Shown here piece by piece: positions 8,586 through 17,247 of a stretch of 60,097 nucleotides of DNA (positions are counted from its first letter, which is position 1; each line of letters opens with the position of its first letter). This DNA is from Prolixibacteraceae bacterium (GTDB lineage Bacteria > Bacteroidota > Bacteroidia > Bacteroidales > Prolixibacteraceae), in assembly GCA_028282195.1 (NCBI GenBank), contig JANQII010000315.1, forward strand, positions 1-60,097, written 5' to 3'. The notes beneath the pieces were generated by a model that did not search any database, was not told the DNA's origin, and saw nothing but the letters and a program-made list of their open reading frames with translations. Made by a program: the position numbers and the translations under genes.

Positions 8586-8631
8586 GCCTTCTAAGCTGTG
8601 GGTCGTGGGTTCGAATCCCGCTCGGGGTACA
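8586..8631 (+). tRNA. 3' fragment of tRNA-Arg(UCU): attachment site of the integrated element
   Basis: The segment has anticodon loop CTTCTAA (anticodon TCT), the 3' anticodon stem GCTGT, a full T-arm (GTGGG TTCGAAT CCCGC) and the 3' acceptor strand TCGGGGT-A. The 5' half is absent: the bases upstream pair with neither the anticodon stem nor the acceptor. With the integrase gene adjacent, this is the right-hand att site; the identity block probably starts near GCCTTCTAAGC. The intact tRNA should lie at the other end, beyond the window. Confidence 0.8.
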
Positions 8632-8653
8632 GGTATAAAAAGCAAATATAATT

Positions 8654-8690
8654 AAAGGAGCTTAAAATCAATTATTTAAGCTCCTTTTTT
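8654..8690 (+). terminator. Terminator downstream of the tRNA-Arg fragment
   Basis: Perfect 13-bp arms AAAGGAGCTTAAA/TTTAAGCTCCTTT with an 8-nt loop, followed by T6-G-T5. It is the original terminator of the tRNA gene. Confidence 0.9.
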
Positions 8691-9140
8691 GTTTTTGTGA
8701 AAACTAAATTCAGGCAATTAAATAGTTGTAGCACCGGGATATGTGACAAGAAATCAGGCGGATTCAATGGGGTGTCCGAAGTATTGAACATTTCATCCGC
8801 CGCATGGAAAACGTTTTTTTATAACCAATAATCAATCCCGGGTTATCGGAACCAAAATCCAGTATCGAACATTCAAAATCATACCCTCCAAAAATTAATC
8901 CACCGGAAATATCAAGTAATCCTAATTAATGCGAATTTAAAAGGGACTATATTGAGCCTCTGTGTTAAATAGAAGTTATAAGGTCTCGATTATTTAGTAA
9001 CTTTCTGATAAATAAAGTTTTATTTGATCTGTTTTCTGATTTATAGCTATTGCTTCATTTTTTTGAAAGTAAATATTTAAAAGCTTACTTCTTTTCAGAA
9101 CTTTGAACATGTGTTATTTTTTTCAACGTAATTAACTTTT
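8691..9140. other. Gene-free stretch right of the att site
   Basis: About 450 bases with no convincing coding frame. The only structure noted is a possible stem GGCGGAT/ATCCGCC around 8757-8796. It separates the integrated element from the cobalamin locus. Confidence 0.5.
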
Positions 9141-9146
9141 TTGGTA

Positions 9147-9154
9147 TATATTTG
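9147..9154 (+). promoter_or_regulatory. Promoter -7 element of the first riboswitch transcript
   Basis: TATATTTG matches the Bacteroidota -7 consensus TAnnTTTG and lies directly before the aptamer; the -33 region is only T-rich. The same octamer sits at the same distance before the second riboswitch. Confidence 0.6.
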
Positions 9155-9162
9155 CAACTGCT

Positions 9163-9333
9163 TTTGGTGATTAATCATGATCACATCATGGTTAATAAGA
9201 GGGAATCCTGTGAGAATCAGGAACTGTACCCGCAGCTGTAAGCTCTTTTTGTGTTTGGATATTCTTTTGCCACTGTCCGGCTACTGACGTATGGGAAGGC
9301 TTTTCAAACAAGAGTAAGTCAGAAGACCTGCCA
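9163..9333 (+). ncRNA. Cobalamin riboswitch 1
   Basis: The order of conserved blocks fits the B12 aptamer: GGTGATTAATC, AAGAGGGAATCC, ACCCGCAGCTGTAAGC, GCCACTG, ATGGGAAGG, AAGTCAGAAGACCTGCC. About 150 bases of leader follow before the TonB receptor start at 9483. The hairpin after GCCACTG is weakly paired here compared with copy 2. It should reduce expression when cobalamin is plentiful. Confidence 0.95.
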
Positions 9334-9482
9334 AAGTCAAATTTTATAACATTTTGCTTCCGGGAATAGAAGTAAAGGTGAAGGACAACTGCGCGCATGT
9401 TCATCATTTCTTTTCTTATCAATTCAGGCTTAATACGCTATGGAATGCAAGGTGTAATTTTTTAACCAAAAATTAATTGACC

Positions 9483-11996
9483 ATGCGAAAAAGAGTGATT
9501 CTATTTTTAAGTATCCTGTTTTTTATCCCCGTATTTTTAAATGCTCAGCAACTTGATTTTGCAGGAGTAGTTGTAGATAAAGAAACAGGTGAGGCAATTG
9601 AAGGAGCTAATATCCTTCTTGACAAACAGAATGTTGGAACTGTAAGTGATGCAAAAGGACAGTTTGTTTTTCAAAAAGTAAAACAAGGAAAACATACATT
9701 GATTGTATCTTTTATCGGCTACCAGGAAATTCGAAAAAATGTTGAAGTAAAACCGGGTATCTCTGAATTACAAATTAAACTTCATAAAGCAAATACAGTA
9801 TTGAAAGATGTGAATGTTGCTGTTAATGTCAGTCGTCAAGCTGAGAGTATCTTAAAAATACCGGCATTATTAAAAGATATACCTGTAACAACAACATCTG
9901 TTAACCGGGATTTAATTGAACAAACACAGGTCGACAATATTAACGATGCATTAAAGTATGCAACTGGAATAAAGCCTATGATTAATTATGGCGGTTTTCA
10001 GACTTTCGTTATGAGAGGATTTGGAGCGCCAGTTGTTATGCTGGATGGTGCGCGTGATGAACGTATGAATTTTTCCAACAGCGCTCCATTAACTTCTTTA
10101 GCTTCAGTAGAACGGATTGAGTATCTAAAAGGGCCTGCATCTGTATTATATGGGCATTCTGCAGTAGGTGGCATTATAAATGTTGTTCGTAAACAACCCA
10201 GTAACCATTTTAAAGCTCATGTGTCAACAAGCTACGGAAGCTGGGAGACCAAAAAAACAACCATTGGTTTTGGAGACCGGATTAGCGACAAGTTATGTTA
10301 TCGTTTTGATGGTGGTTTTTCGGATACCAAAGGTTGGCGTGATGCTGCGGATAAAACACTTAATGGCTATTTTGCATTGAATTACGAATTGGATGAAAAT
10401 AATATTTTTGAATTTCGATTGGCAGGTAATGATGATACATATGCTACAGAAACTGGTTTACCTGCTGTCACCAAAGATATTTATTCTGGAAATGGGCAAT
10501 TGCTGTATAGCAAGGGAGAATTGCCTTCAACGTTTAAATTAGACCAACGCTATAATGATCCCGTTGATTTTCTTGATCATGAAAACGTGAATGTTTCATT
10601 GAAATATATTCATTCGTTCGGGAAAGACTCTAAACTTCAGGTGCATGCTTCTTATACTGATGACCTAATTGATTACTTTTCAACAGAAGAATTAAGTTAC
10701 CTTACTTCTGATTCTCCAATTTACAATACGTATTATATGAATGGAGATGAAAAAACATACATAAGTCTTGATACTTTACAACGAACCTTCCCTCTTCGTT
10801 TTTCACATGAAACCAATACGTTTCAGAATTTTATCGATTACTCAATTCAGTTTGTAACCGGAGATGTAAAGCACAAACTGAATGTTGGACACTTTTTCAT
10901 GTATGTTGATCGTACAAGTTTCACAGGCTATAAATTAGGTCAGGATGTTACAGGTGCTGGGTTGTTTGCAAAAATTTCAGTGGTTGATCCGGTCTTGAAT
11001 CAGGGAGATTTACAAACACAGTTTTCAGGGGCAAGAATTTATCGTGAGAGAGTGAATGGTTTATATGCTCAGGATTTAATAGAAGTATCCGAAAAGTTAA
11101 ACTTTTTGGCAGCTTTGCGATTTGACCATTACCACATGGAAAAACAAACTTCGGGCATAAGCAGTGGGCGAAATAAAATTGAGAAAACACCCACAAAGAC
11201 CATTGTAAACAAAGCTCTGACTTATCGTTTGGGTGCAGTTTATCAACCTAAAGAAGATCTTTCACTTTATGTATCTTATGCTAGTTTTTTCAAACCAAAG
11301 CGTACAGTTTATAACGATACTTATATTTATCTTGATAAGGATGGTAAGGAGTTTTTCCCTAAAGATGGAGAAGAACTTTTTGAACCGGAAGATGGCTATC
11401 AATTTGAAACTGGTATAAAATATGATTATAGTGACAAATTACAAATAAACGCCAGTGCCTACTATATCAAAAAAAATAACATTGTCGAATACCTGGGGAA
11501 ATCAGATGATGGCAATCGTATTTATGGTCAGGTTGGTGTAATTGATTCAAAAGGATTTGACCTTGAACTGAATTACCGACCGGTTGATGCTTTAAGCATA
11601 TTAGCTGGTTACGGATTCAATAAAGCAGAATATGTTGAATTTTCAGCGAATGAGTTTACAAATTCCAAAGAAGGAAACTCTGTGAGAAACAATCCTAAAA
11701 ACAGAATTTTTGTTTGGGGATATTACCAAGTGCCCGAAGGGGTGTTTGAGAATTTTAATTTTGGTTTAGGCATTGATTATACTGATAAACTATTTACTAA
11801 CTCCTCAAATACTTATGAATTGCCTTCTTATTGGTTGTTTGATGCAGCAGTGGGTTACAACTTCAATAAAATGTATTTAAAACTAAAGATTAACAATCTT
11901 TTTGATGAAGAATACTTTTCAAGTTCTGTATATTCCAGTCAGTACATTCCTGGTCGTGAACGCAATCTCATACTTACTGTGGGTCTTAAGCTTTAA
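9483..11996 (+). CDS. TonB-dependent outer-membrane receptor (siderophore-receptor-like) under B12 control
   Basis: 837 residues from the ATG at 9483 (a TTG two codons earlier is less likely). Signal peptide ends at NAQ; a carboxypeptidase-D-like regulatory repeat follows (FAGVVVDKETGEAIEGANIL, about 25-110), then the plug (LKDIPVTTTSVNRDLIEQTQ to GGIINVV) and a 22-strand barrel ending in LTVGLKL. The plug resembles FhuE/FpvA-type receptors more than BtuB. The riboswitch directly upstream argues that the substrate is a corrinoid or cobalt complex (inference). It is probably energised by TonB-ExbBD encoded elsewhere. Confidence 0.9.
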   Translation: MRKRVILFLSILFFIPVFLNAQQLDFAGVVVDKETGEAIEGANILLDKQNVGTVSDAKGQFVFQKVKQGKHTLIVSFIGYQEIRKNVEVKPGISELQIKLHKANTVLKDVNVAVNVSRQAESILKIPALLKDIPVTTTSVNRDLIEQTQVDNINDALKYATGIKPMINYGGFQTFVMRGFGAPVVMLDGARDERMNFSNSAPLTSLASVERIEYLKGPASVLYGHSAVGGIINVVRKQPSNHFKAHVSTSYGSWETKKTTIGFGDRISDKLCYRFDGGFSDTKGWRDAADKTLNGYFALNYELDENNIFEFRLAGNDDTYATETGLPAVTKDIYSGNGQLLYSKGELPSTFKLDQRYNDPVDFLDHENVNVSLKYIHSFGKDSKLQVHASYTDDLIDYFSTEELSYLTSDSPIYNTYYMNGDEKTYISLDTLQRTFPLRFSHETNTFQNFIDYSIQFVTGDVKHKLNVGHFFMYVDRTSFTGYKLGQDVTGAGLFAKISVVDPVLNQGDLQTQFSGARIYRERVNGLYAQDLIEVSEKLNFLAALRFDHYHMEKQTSGISSGRNKIEKTPTKTIVNKALTYRLGAVYQPKEDLSLYVSYASFFKPKRTVYNDTYIYLDKDGKEFFPKDGEELFEPEDGYQFETGIKYDYSDKLQINASAYYIKKNNIVEYLGKSDDGNRIYGQVGVIDSKGFDLELNYRPVDALSILAGYGFNKAEYVEFSANEFTNSKEGNSVRNNPKNRIFVWGYYQVPEGVFENFNFGLGIDYTDKLFTNSSNTYELPSYWLFDAAVGYNFNKMYLKLKINNLFDEEYFSSSVYSSQYIPGRERNLILTVGLKL

Positions 11997-12061
11997 TATT
12001 TCATTTTTAGAAAAAAAGTTAGCTTAGTTATTATTTGATATTGGTTTATTAATGTTAACTA

Positions 12062-12219
12062 AAAGAGGCTGTCCCAAAAGAATAAAATTCAAACCGCGAA
12101 GAACGCATAAGATTACGCAAAGAACACTAAGGTTCTGATATAAAAAGGCTTGACTCTTTGTGTCTTTGCGGTTCCTTAAAATACTTAGCGGTTAAGTTAA
12201 CTTTAGGGACAGCCTCTTT
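12062..12219. repeat. MITE-like intergenic repeat with 14-bp inverted ends
   Basis: AAAGAGGCTGTCCC (12062-12075) is mirrored exactly by GGGACAGCCTCTTT (12206-12219). The interior holds a second inverted pair related to ACCGCGAAGAACGC and TCTTTGCGGTT, so the 158-bp unit could fold into a long hairpin. It has no coding capacity and sits between the first receptor gene and the second riboswitch. It may be a non-autonomous mobile repeat. Confidence 0.7.
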
Positions 12220-12282
12220 ATTCTAATTCTAATTTAAGATTAAAATATCGTTCAAAATTTTTAGTATTATCCAATTTCGAAT

Positions 12283-12290
12283 TATATTTG
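12283..12290 (+). promoter_or_regulatory. Promoter -7 element of the second riboswitch transcript
   Basis: TATATTTG, identical to the octamer before the first riboswitch and at the same distance from the aptamer. Confidence 0.6.
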
Positions 12291-12297
12291 CAACTGC

Positions 12298-12471
12298 TTT
12301 TGGTGATTAATCATGATCACATCATGGTTAATAAGAGGGAATCCTGTGAAAATCAGGAACTGTACCCGCAGCTGTAAGCTCTTTTATATGTTTGGATATT
12401 CTTTTGCCACTGTTCCGGTAAAACCGGAATGGGAAGGCTTTCCAGACAAGAGTAAGTCAGAAAACCTGCCA
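12298..12471 (+). ncRNA. Cobalamin riboswitch 2 (near-duplicate of the first)
   Basis: Nearly base-for-base the same as 9163-9333, with all conserved B12 blocks. The main differences lie in the variable hairpin after GCCACTG, which here is a clean stem TTCCGGT/ACCGGAA. The similarity continues through the leader up to the start codon at 12617. It controls the BtuB-like gene and probably the genes after it. Confidence 0.95.
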
Positions 12472-12616
12472 GAATCAAATTTTATAACATTTTGCTTCCG
12501 GGAATAGAAGTAAGTATGAAGGACAACTGCGCGCATGTTCGTCATTTCATTTCTTTTCATTTTAGCTTATGCTATTGGATGCAAGGTGAATTTGTTTAAC
12601 CAAAATTAATTTAACC

Positions 12617-14812
12617 ATGCAAAAAATAGGCATTGTGTTTTGCCTGTTATCTTTAATTGTTCCACAGGTAATTGCACAACATGCAACAATCTATGGAAAA
12701 GTGGTTCAGGAAAATAATCAGGAACCTCTTCCTGGCGCCCATGTGTATTTTAAAGGTACAACTACTGGTACTGCGACAAACAATAAAGGAGAATATTCAA
12801 TTAAAAGGGTAAAACCAGGGAGTTATGATCTTGTTGTCTCATTCTCAGGATTTAAAAGAGTCAAGAAGAATGTTACATTGCTTAGTGGCGAAAACAAATT
12901 TGATTTCACGATGAAGGAATCAAATAACAATTTGGGTGAAGTTGTGGTTACCGGTACAGGTACTGCTCATCACTTAAAAACATCACCCGTTCCAACTGAA
13001 TTAATAAGTAGGAAAGCTATTATAAGTTCTGGTGCATCTGACTTTAATGACTTGATGATGGATTTAAGTCCAAGCTTTGATTTTTCGCCAGGAGTGATGG
13101 GCTCTTTTATAACCTTAAATGGACTATCCAACGACTTCATTCTAATTCTTATCGATGGAAAACGCATTTACGGTGATATTGGGGGAATGAATGATCTTAA
13201 TCGTATAAATCCTGATGATATTGAAAAAATTGAAATACTTAAGGGGGCAGCATCATTACTTTACGGTTCTGATGCAATTGCCGGGGTGGTAAACATTATC
13301 ACAAAAAAATCAAAACAAAAAGTCAATATCTCAAATTCAACACGGGTACGCAAACATGCAACCATCCAACAAAGTAATTCGGTTGATCTGAACTTCGGTA
13401 AATTTTCATGGAATGGCAATTTTAATCATAAAAGCAGTGATGGCTGGCAACTGAGTCCTTATGAAAAGGATGATGAGGAATTGGTTGAAACTGAAGCTAT
13501 GGCACAAAACAAATATAAAGATCACTCATTTAGCCATACTATAACCTTCAGAGCTACTAAAAAACTGGAATTGTATGCTGGAAACTCTGTCTACCAAAAA
13601 GACTTATTCAGGCCAGAGTCAGTAGGGAAATACGGGTATTTTTATGATGATAAAACCTTTGAGAGTGGTGCAAAAATTTTATTAAATAAAAGTGATTTTA
13701 TTTCGCTGGATTATAATTATGACCGTTACCGCTATTATTATAAATACAATCAAGAGTATGAAGATTATGTTGATGGAGAAAAATTGATAAACAATGATCA
13801 GCGAATGAATAACATGCGTTTAAAGTATGTTAATAAACTCTCTGATAATAATAAACTTACTGTTGGCGCAGATTATTTGCTTGAAAAGATGGTGTCCGAG
13901 AAGCGCTTAGTTGGAGGTGAAGCTGAAGCAAATACTCTTGCATTGTATGTTCAGGATGAAATGACATTTTTTGAGAATCTTGATGTTGTTGCGGGTATTC
14001 GTGCAGTTAAACACAAAGAGTTTGGTAGCGCTTTCACTCCTAAAATTTCTTTGTTATACAAATTGAAAGATTTCAACTTTCGTGGAACCTATGGACATGG
14101 ATTTAAAACACCAACAGTAAAAGAGCTTTATTATGACTACGAGAAGACATTTCGAGGTAGTACTACAGTCTATATGGGTAATACCGAACTTGATCCTCAG
14201 AAATCGAGGTTCGCTTCTTTAGGCATAGAATACAATGACAAGGTTTTATCTATTAGTGTTTCAGCATATAATAATAATGTAGATGATTTGATTGCCTATG
14301 AATCGATTGATTTACTACCTGGAGATGCTGAAGCAGGAATTAAAAGAAGACGTCAGCATTTTAATGTTGAAGAATCATTGTCACAGGGAGTTGACTTTCT
14401 AATGAATGTAAAACTTGGCTCCGGGTTTACCCTGGGAGGGGGATATAGCTATGTTGATGCAAAAGATAAAACCAATGATGTACGCCTGGAAGGAATTGCA
14501 GAGCATTATGGTAATGTTCGTTTGGGTTATGATCATTCATGGAAAAAGTATAAGCTAAATGCTAATATTTTAGGACGGATACAAGGAGAGAAGTTCTATG
14601 ACGATGATGATGGCAATGCAAAAGATTATAATATCTGGAAGTTTACAACCAATCATACTTTCAGAAATTTAGGTCACTTCATTGTTAGTTTGTCTGCCGG
14701 GATTGATAACATTTTCGATTATGTAGACGACAGTCCTTATGGTTCTCACTATGGGACGCTTTCTCCCGGAAGAACAGTATTCTTTGGTTTGAATATCAAT
14801 TTTGCTCAATAA
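12617..14812 (+). CDS. btuB: TonB-dependent receptor, BtuB-like
   Basis: 731 residues with a signal peptide cut after VIAQ, a carboxypeptidase-like repeat (ATIYGKVVQENNQEPLPGAH), the plug with LGEVVVTGTG and a DIEKIEILKGAASLLYGSDA box, and a barrel ending in FFGLNINFAQ. The plug type fits the BtuB/colicin-I receptor branch. Its leader carries cobalamin riboswitch 2 and the genes after it are PepSY, CbiK and BtuFCD, so it is very probably the main corrinoid receptor. The symbol is by context. Confidence 0.88.
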   Translation: MQKIGIVFCLLSLIVPQVIAQHATIYGKVVQENNQEPLPGAHVYFKGTTTGTATNNKGEYSIKRVKPGSYDLVVSFSGFKRVKKNVTLLSGENKFDFTMKESNNNLGEVVVTGTGTAHHLKTSPVPTELISRKAIISSGASDFNDLMMDLSPSFDFSPGVMGSFITLNGLSNDFILILIDGKRIYGDIGGMNDLNRINPDDIEKIEILKGAASLLYGSDAIAGVVNIITKKSKQKVNISNSTRVRKHATIQQSNSVDLNFGKFSWNGNFNHKSSDGWQLSPYEKDDEELVETEAMAQNKYKDHSFSHTITFRATKKLELYAGNSVYQKDLFRPESVGKYGYFYDDKTFESGAKILLNKSDFISLDYNYDRYRYYYKYNQEYEDYVDGEKLINNDQRMNNMRLKYVNKLSDNNKLTVGADYLLEKMVSEKRLVGGEAEANTLALYVQDEMTFFENLDVVAGIRAVKHKEFGSAFTPKISLLYKLKDFNFRGTYGHGFKTPTVKELYYDYEKTFRGSTTVYMGNTELDPQKSRFASLGIEYNDKVLSISVSAYNNNVDDLIAYESIDLLPGDAEAGIKRRRQHFNVEESLSQGVDFLMNVKLGSGFTLGGGYSYVDAKDKTNDVRLEGIAEHYGNVRLGYDHSWKKYKLNANILGRIQGEKFYDDDDGNAKDYNIWKFTTNHTFRNLGHFIVSLSAGIDNIFDYVDDSPYGSHYGTLSPGRTVFFGLNINFAQ

Positions 14813-14819
14813 ATAAGAA

Positions 14820-16295
14820 TTGAAAAAACTGAAAAACATATTCATACAAATGCACAAGATAACAGGCTCTGTACTGAGCCTGTTATTTTTAGTTTGGTTT
14901 ATTTCAGGAATTGTCCTCATTTTTGAGGGTTTCCCTCATGCAAGCCGTAAAGAGCGCTTTGAGCATCTTTCAGTACTCTCAAAGGACGAGTTTGCGAACC
15001 TGAAGGTTCCTTCAGCAAGTTGGAAGGGTAAAGTTAATTTGGAGTTGTGCAACGAGAAACCTGTTTACCGTGTGTTTTCTGAACGGAAAGCACAACAGGT
15101 TTTTGATGCTGAAACTTTAAATCCAGTTGGTGATTTTTCAGAAGAATATGCCCAAAAGCTAGCTTCTTCATTTTCCGGTTTCCCGGTAAAAAGAATAGAG
15201 GTATTAGACGATTTTGATCAGTGGGTACCCTGGTCATATTACGAAAGATTGCTGCCTTTTTATAAATGCTATATGGATGATCCTAAGCATACCGTTTTGT
15301 ATGTTTCAAAAAAATCCGGTGAAATTGTGCAGCAAACCAATCGAATGAATCGTTGGGCTGCCCGATGTGGAGCAATCCCGCATTGGATATACTTTAAAAA
15401 CATAAGGTTACAAAAAGGATTATGGATTAACCTGGTTCTTTTTTTGTCGGCGATTGGAATTATCGTTAGCGTTTCCGGTATTGTTGTGGGTTTTGTCAGG
15501 TTGAAGAAAGGTAAAGGTCTTACTCCTTATAAAAAGCCCATGTATAAATGGCACCATATTACCGGGTTTATTTTTGGTTTGTTTGTTTTTACTTTCATCT
15601 TAAGTGGTTTCTTTTCATTGGCCAGTGTTCCCGATTGGATGGTCTTTGTTTCAGAAAAGCAGAACAATGAATTGGAGTGGAACCAGAAGCTTGATTTATC
15701 AAAGTATCCGCTTGTCTCCCCATTAGAGATATTTGATGCACTTGAAAGGAAAAATGGAATCCGAAAAATTTGTTGGAAAACAATCCACGATAAGCCGCAC
15801 TATTTAGTTTACTATGACGACTATCAGGTACCGGATATTTACTATTGGCAGGATGGTAATATTATTCCACATAAAAAATACAGCATTTCTGAAATAGAAA
15901 ATTTGGCTAAAAAATATCTTGGGAGTAGTGACTTTACAATCACCCAACAAGAGAAATACGATGATTATTACAGTGGTTCGGCAATGTATTATTTGCCTGA
16001 ACCGGTTTATAAAATTGAAGTTGACGATAAGTCACAAACGTGGCTCTATATAAATCCTGCTAGTGGAGAGGAATTAAAACGTCATACGAAAAATACACGC
16101 TTACGCAGGTGGCTTTATCAGGGATTGCACAAATTCAATTTTCACTTTTTGAAAAATGAAGCTGAATGGTTTAGAAAATTATTACTGATTTTGCTTTCAA
16201 TTGGTGGCATTGCAGTAAGTGTTACAGGACTCTGGTTAAGTAAAAGGTGGCTACGACGAACAATTAAAAAAACGAATAAACAATTTGTAAGATGA
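14820..16295 (+). CDS. PepSY-associated transmembrane protein
   Basis: 491 residues from a TTG start, chosen because it gives the usual basic N-terminus KKLKNIFIQMHKITG before the first helix. Four main helices (about 15-35, 195-220, 245-265 and 455-475) flank periplasmic PepSY-type domains; LRRWLYQGLHKFNFHF and a final GGIAVSVTGLWL match the family. Relatives (PiuB/FoxB type) sit beside TonB receptors and may reduce or release metal ligands at the inner membrane. It starts 7 bases after the BtuB-like gene. Confidence 0.85.
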   Translation: MKKLKNIFIQMHKITGSVLSLLFLVWFISGIVLIFEGFPHASRKERFEHLSVLSKDEFANLKVPSASWKGKVNLELCNEKPVYRVFSERKAQQVFDAETLNPVGDFSEEYAQKLASSFSGFPVKRIEVLDDFDQWVPWSYYERLLPFYKCYMDDPKHTVLYVSKKSGEIVQQTNRMNRWAARCGAIPHWIYFKNIRLQKGLWINLVLFLSAIGIIVSVSGIVVGFVRLKKGKGLTPYKKPMYKWHHITGFIFGLFVFTFILSGFFSLASVPDWMVFVSEKQNNELEWNQKLDLSKYPLVSPLEIFDALERKNGIRKICWKTIHDKPHYLVYYDDYQVPDIYYWQDGNIIPHKKYSISEIENLAKKYLGSSDFTITQQEKYDDYYSGSAMYYLPEPVYKIEVDDKSQTWLYINPASGEELKRHTKNTRLRRWLYQGLHKFNFHFLKNEAEWFRKLLLILLSIGGIAVSVTGLWLSKRWLRRTIKKTNKQFVR

Positions 16296-16385
16296 AACGA
16301 GCATGGTAACAAATTATCACACAGGAGTATGATTATATTCCATGCGAGTTACATGAGTTACCGCTAAAATTTAAAATATAAACGA

Positions 16386-17246
16386 ATGAAAATTAAAATA
16401 GTTGCATTGCTACTGGCAGTATTTGCTGGTTATTCTTCAAATGCCCATAAAGAAAATGAAGTAAAAAAGGGCATTCTTCTGGTTACATTTGGCACAAGTT
16501 ATCCGGAAGCACAAAAGGCTTTTAAAAATATTGAAAAGAAGGTACAGCAAGCTTATCCTGAAATTCCGTTACGTTGGGCGTATACTTCAAAAATTATAAG
16601 AAAGAAACTAGCCAGGCAAGGTCAAATAATTAATTCGCCTGCTGAAGCTCTGGCAAAAATGGGTGAAGAAGGTTTCACTCATGTGGCAGTTCAATCTTTG
16701 CATGTAATTCCTGGCGAAGAATATGAAAACCTGGAGAAAACGGTGAACGCTTTTCAGCATATGCCTAAAGGTGTTCAAAAACTAACTTTTGGGAAACCGC
16801 TATTGTATAGTCATTCAGATAATGAGCGGTTGGCAGTAGTCTTTCATGATAAATTTGAGAATAAGCTATCAAAAAAATCAGCCATGGTATTTATGGGACA
16901 TGGAACTCACCATCAGGCCAATATCTATTACCCCGCATTTCAATATTATTTAAACGAATTGAACAAAAACTACCTGGTAGGAACAGTAGAAGGATTCCCG
17001 GAATTAGACAAGGTGATTGAAAAATTGAAAGCCCAAAAAATCGAAAAAGTTATTCTTACACCATTGATGTCTGTTGCAGGAGATCACGCACAAAATGATA
17101 TGGCTGGTGATGAAGAAGATAGTTGGAAGTCAATTTTAGAAAAAGAGGGTTTTGAGATTGAAATCATCCTTAAAGGTATGGCAGAATATGATGAAGTTGT
17201 TGACATATGGGTTGACCATTTAACAAATTCATTTAAAGAGTTATAA
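16386..17246 (+). CDS. cbiK: CbiK-type cobaltochelatase with signal peptide
   Basis: 286 residues. The core GILLVTFGTSYPEAQKAF, the metal-site His in QSLHVIPGEEYENL (H106) and the second one in MGHGTHHQANIYY (H172) identify the anaerobic chelatase CbiK, which inserts cobalt into sirohydrochlorin. An N-terminal signal peptide (cut near SNA-H, about residue 20) predicts export. Cytoplasmic CbiK lacks this; exported forms are known in Desulfovibrio, and a related outer-membrane chelatase (IhtB) in Porphyromonas. It may act on scavenged tetrapyrroles or metal rather than in biosynthesis. Confidence 0.87.
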   Translation: MKIKIVALLLAVFAGYSSNAHKENEVKKGILLVTFGTSYPEAQKAFKNIEKKVQQAYPEIPLRWAYTSKIIRKKLARQGQIINSPAEALAKMGEEGFTHVAVQSLHVIPGEEYENLEKTVNAFQHMPKGVQKLTFGKPLLYSHSDNERLAVVFHDKFENKLSKKSAMVFMGHGTHHQANIYYPAFQYYLNELNKNYLVGTVEGFPELDKVIEKLKAQKIEKVILTPLMSVAGDHAQNDMAGDEEDSWKSILEKEGFEIEIILKGMAEYDEVVDIWVDHLTNSFKEL

Positions 17247-17247
17247 T

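Noticed and set aside
9192-9422. Open frame overlapping the first riboswitch
   Set aside because: The conserved RNA blocks explain the sequence; the frame is not conserved in the second leader copy.
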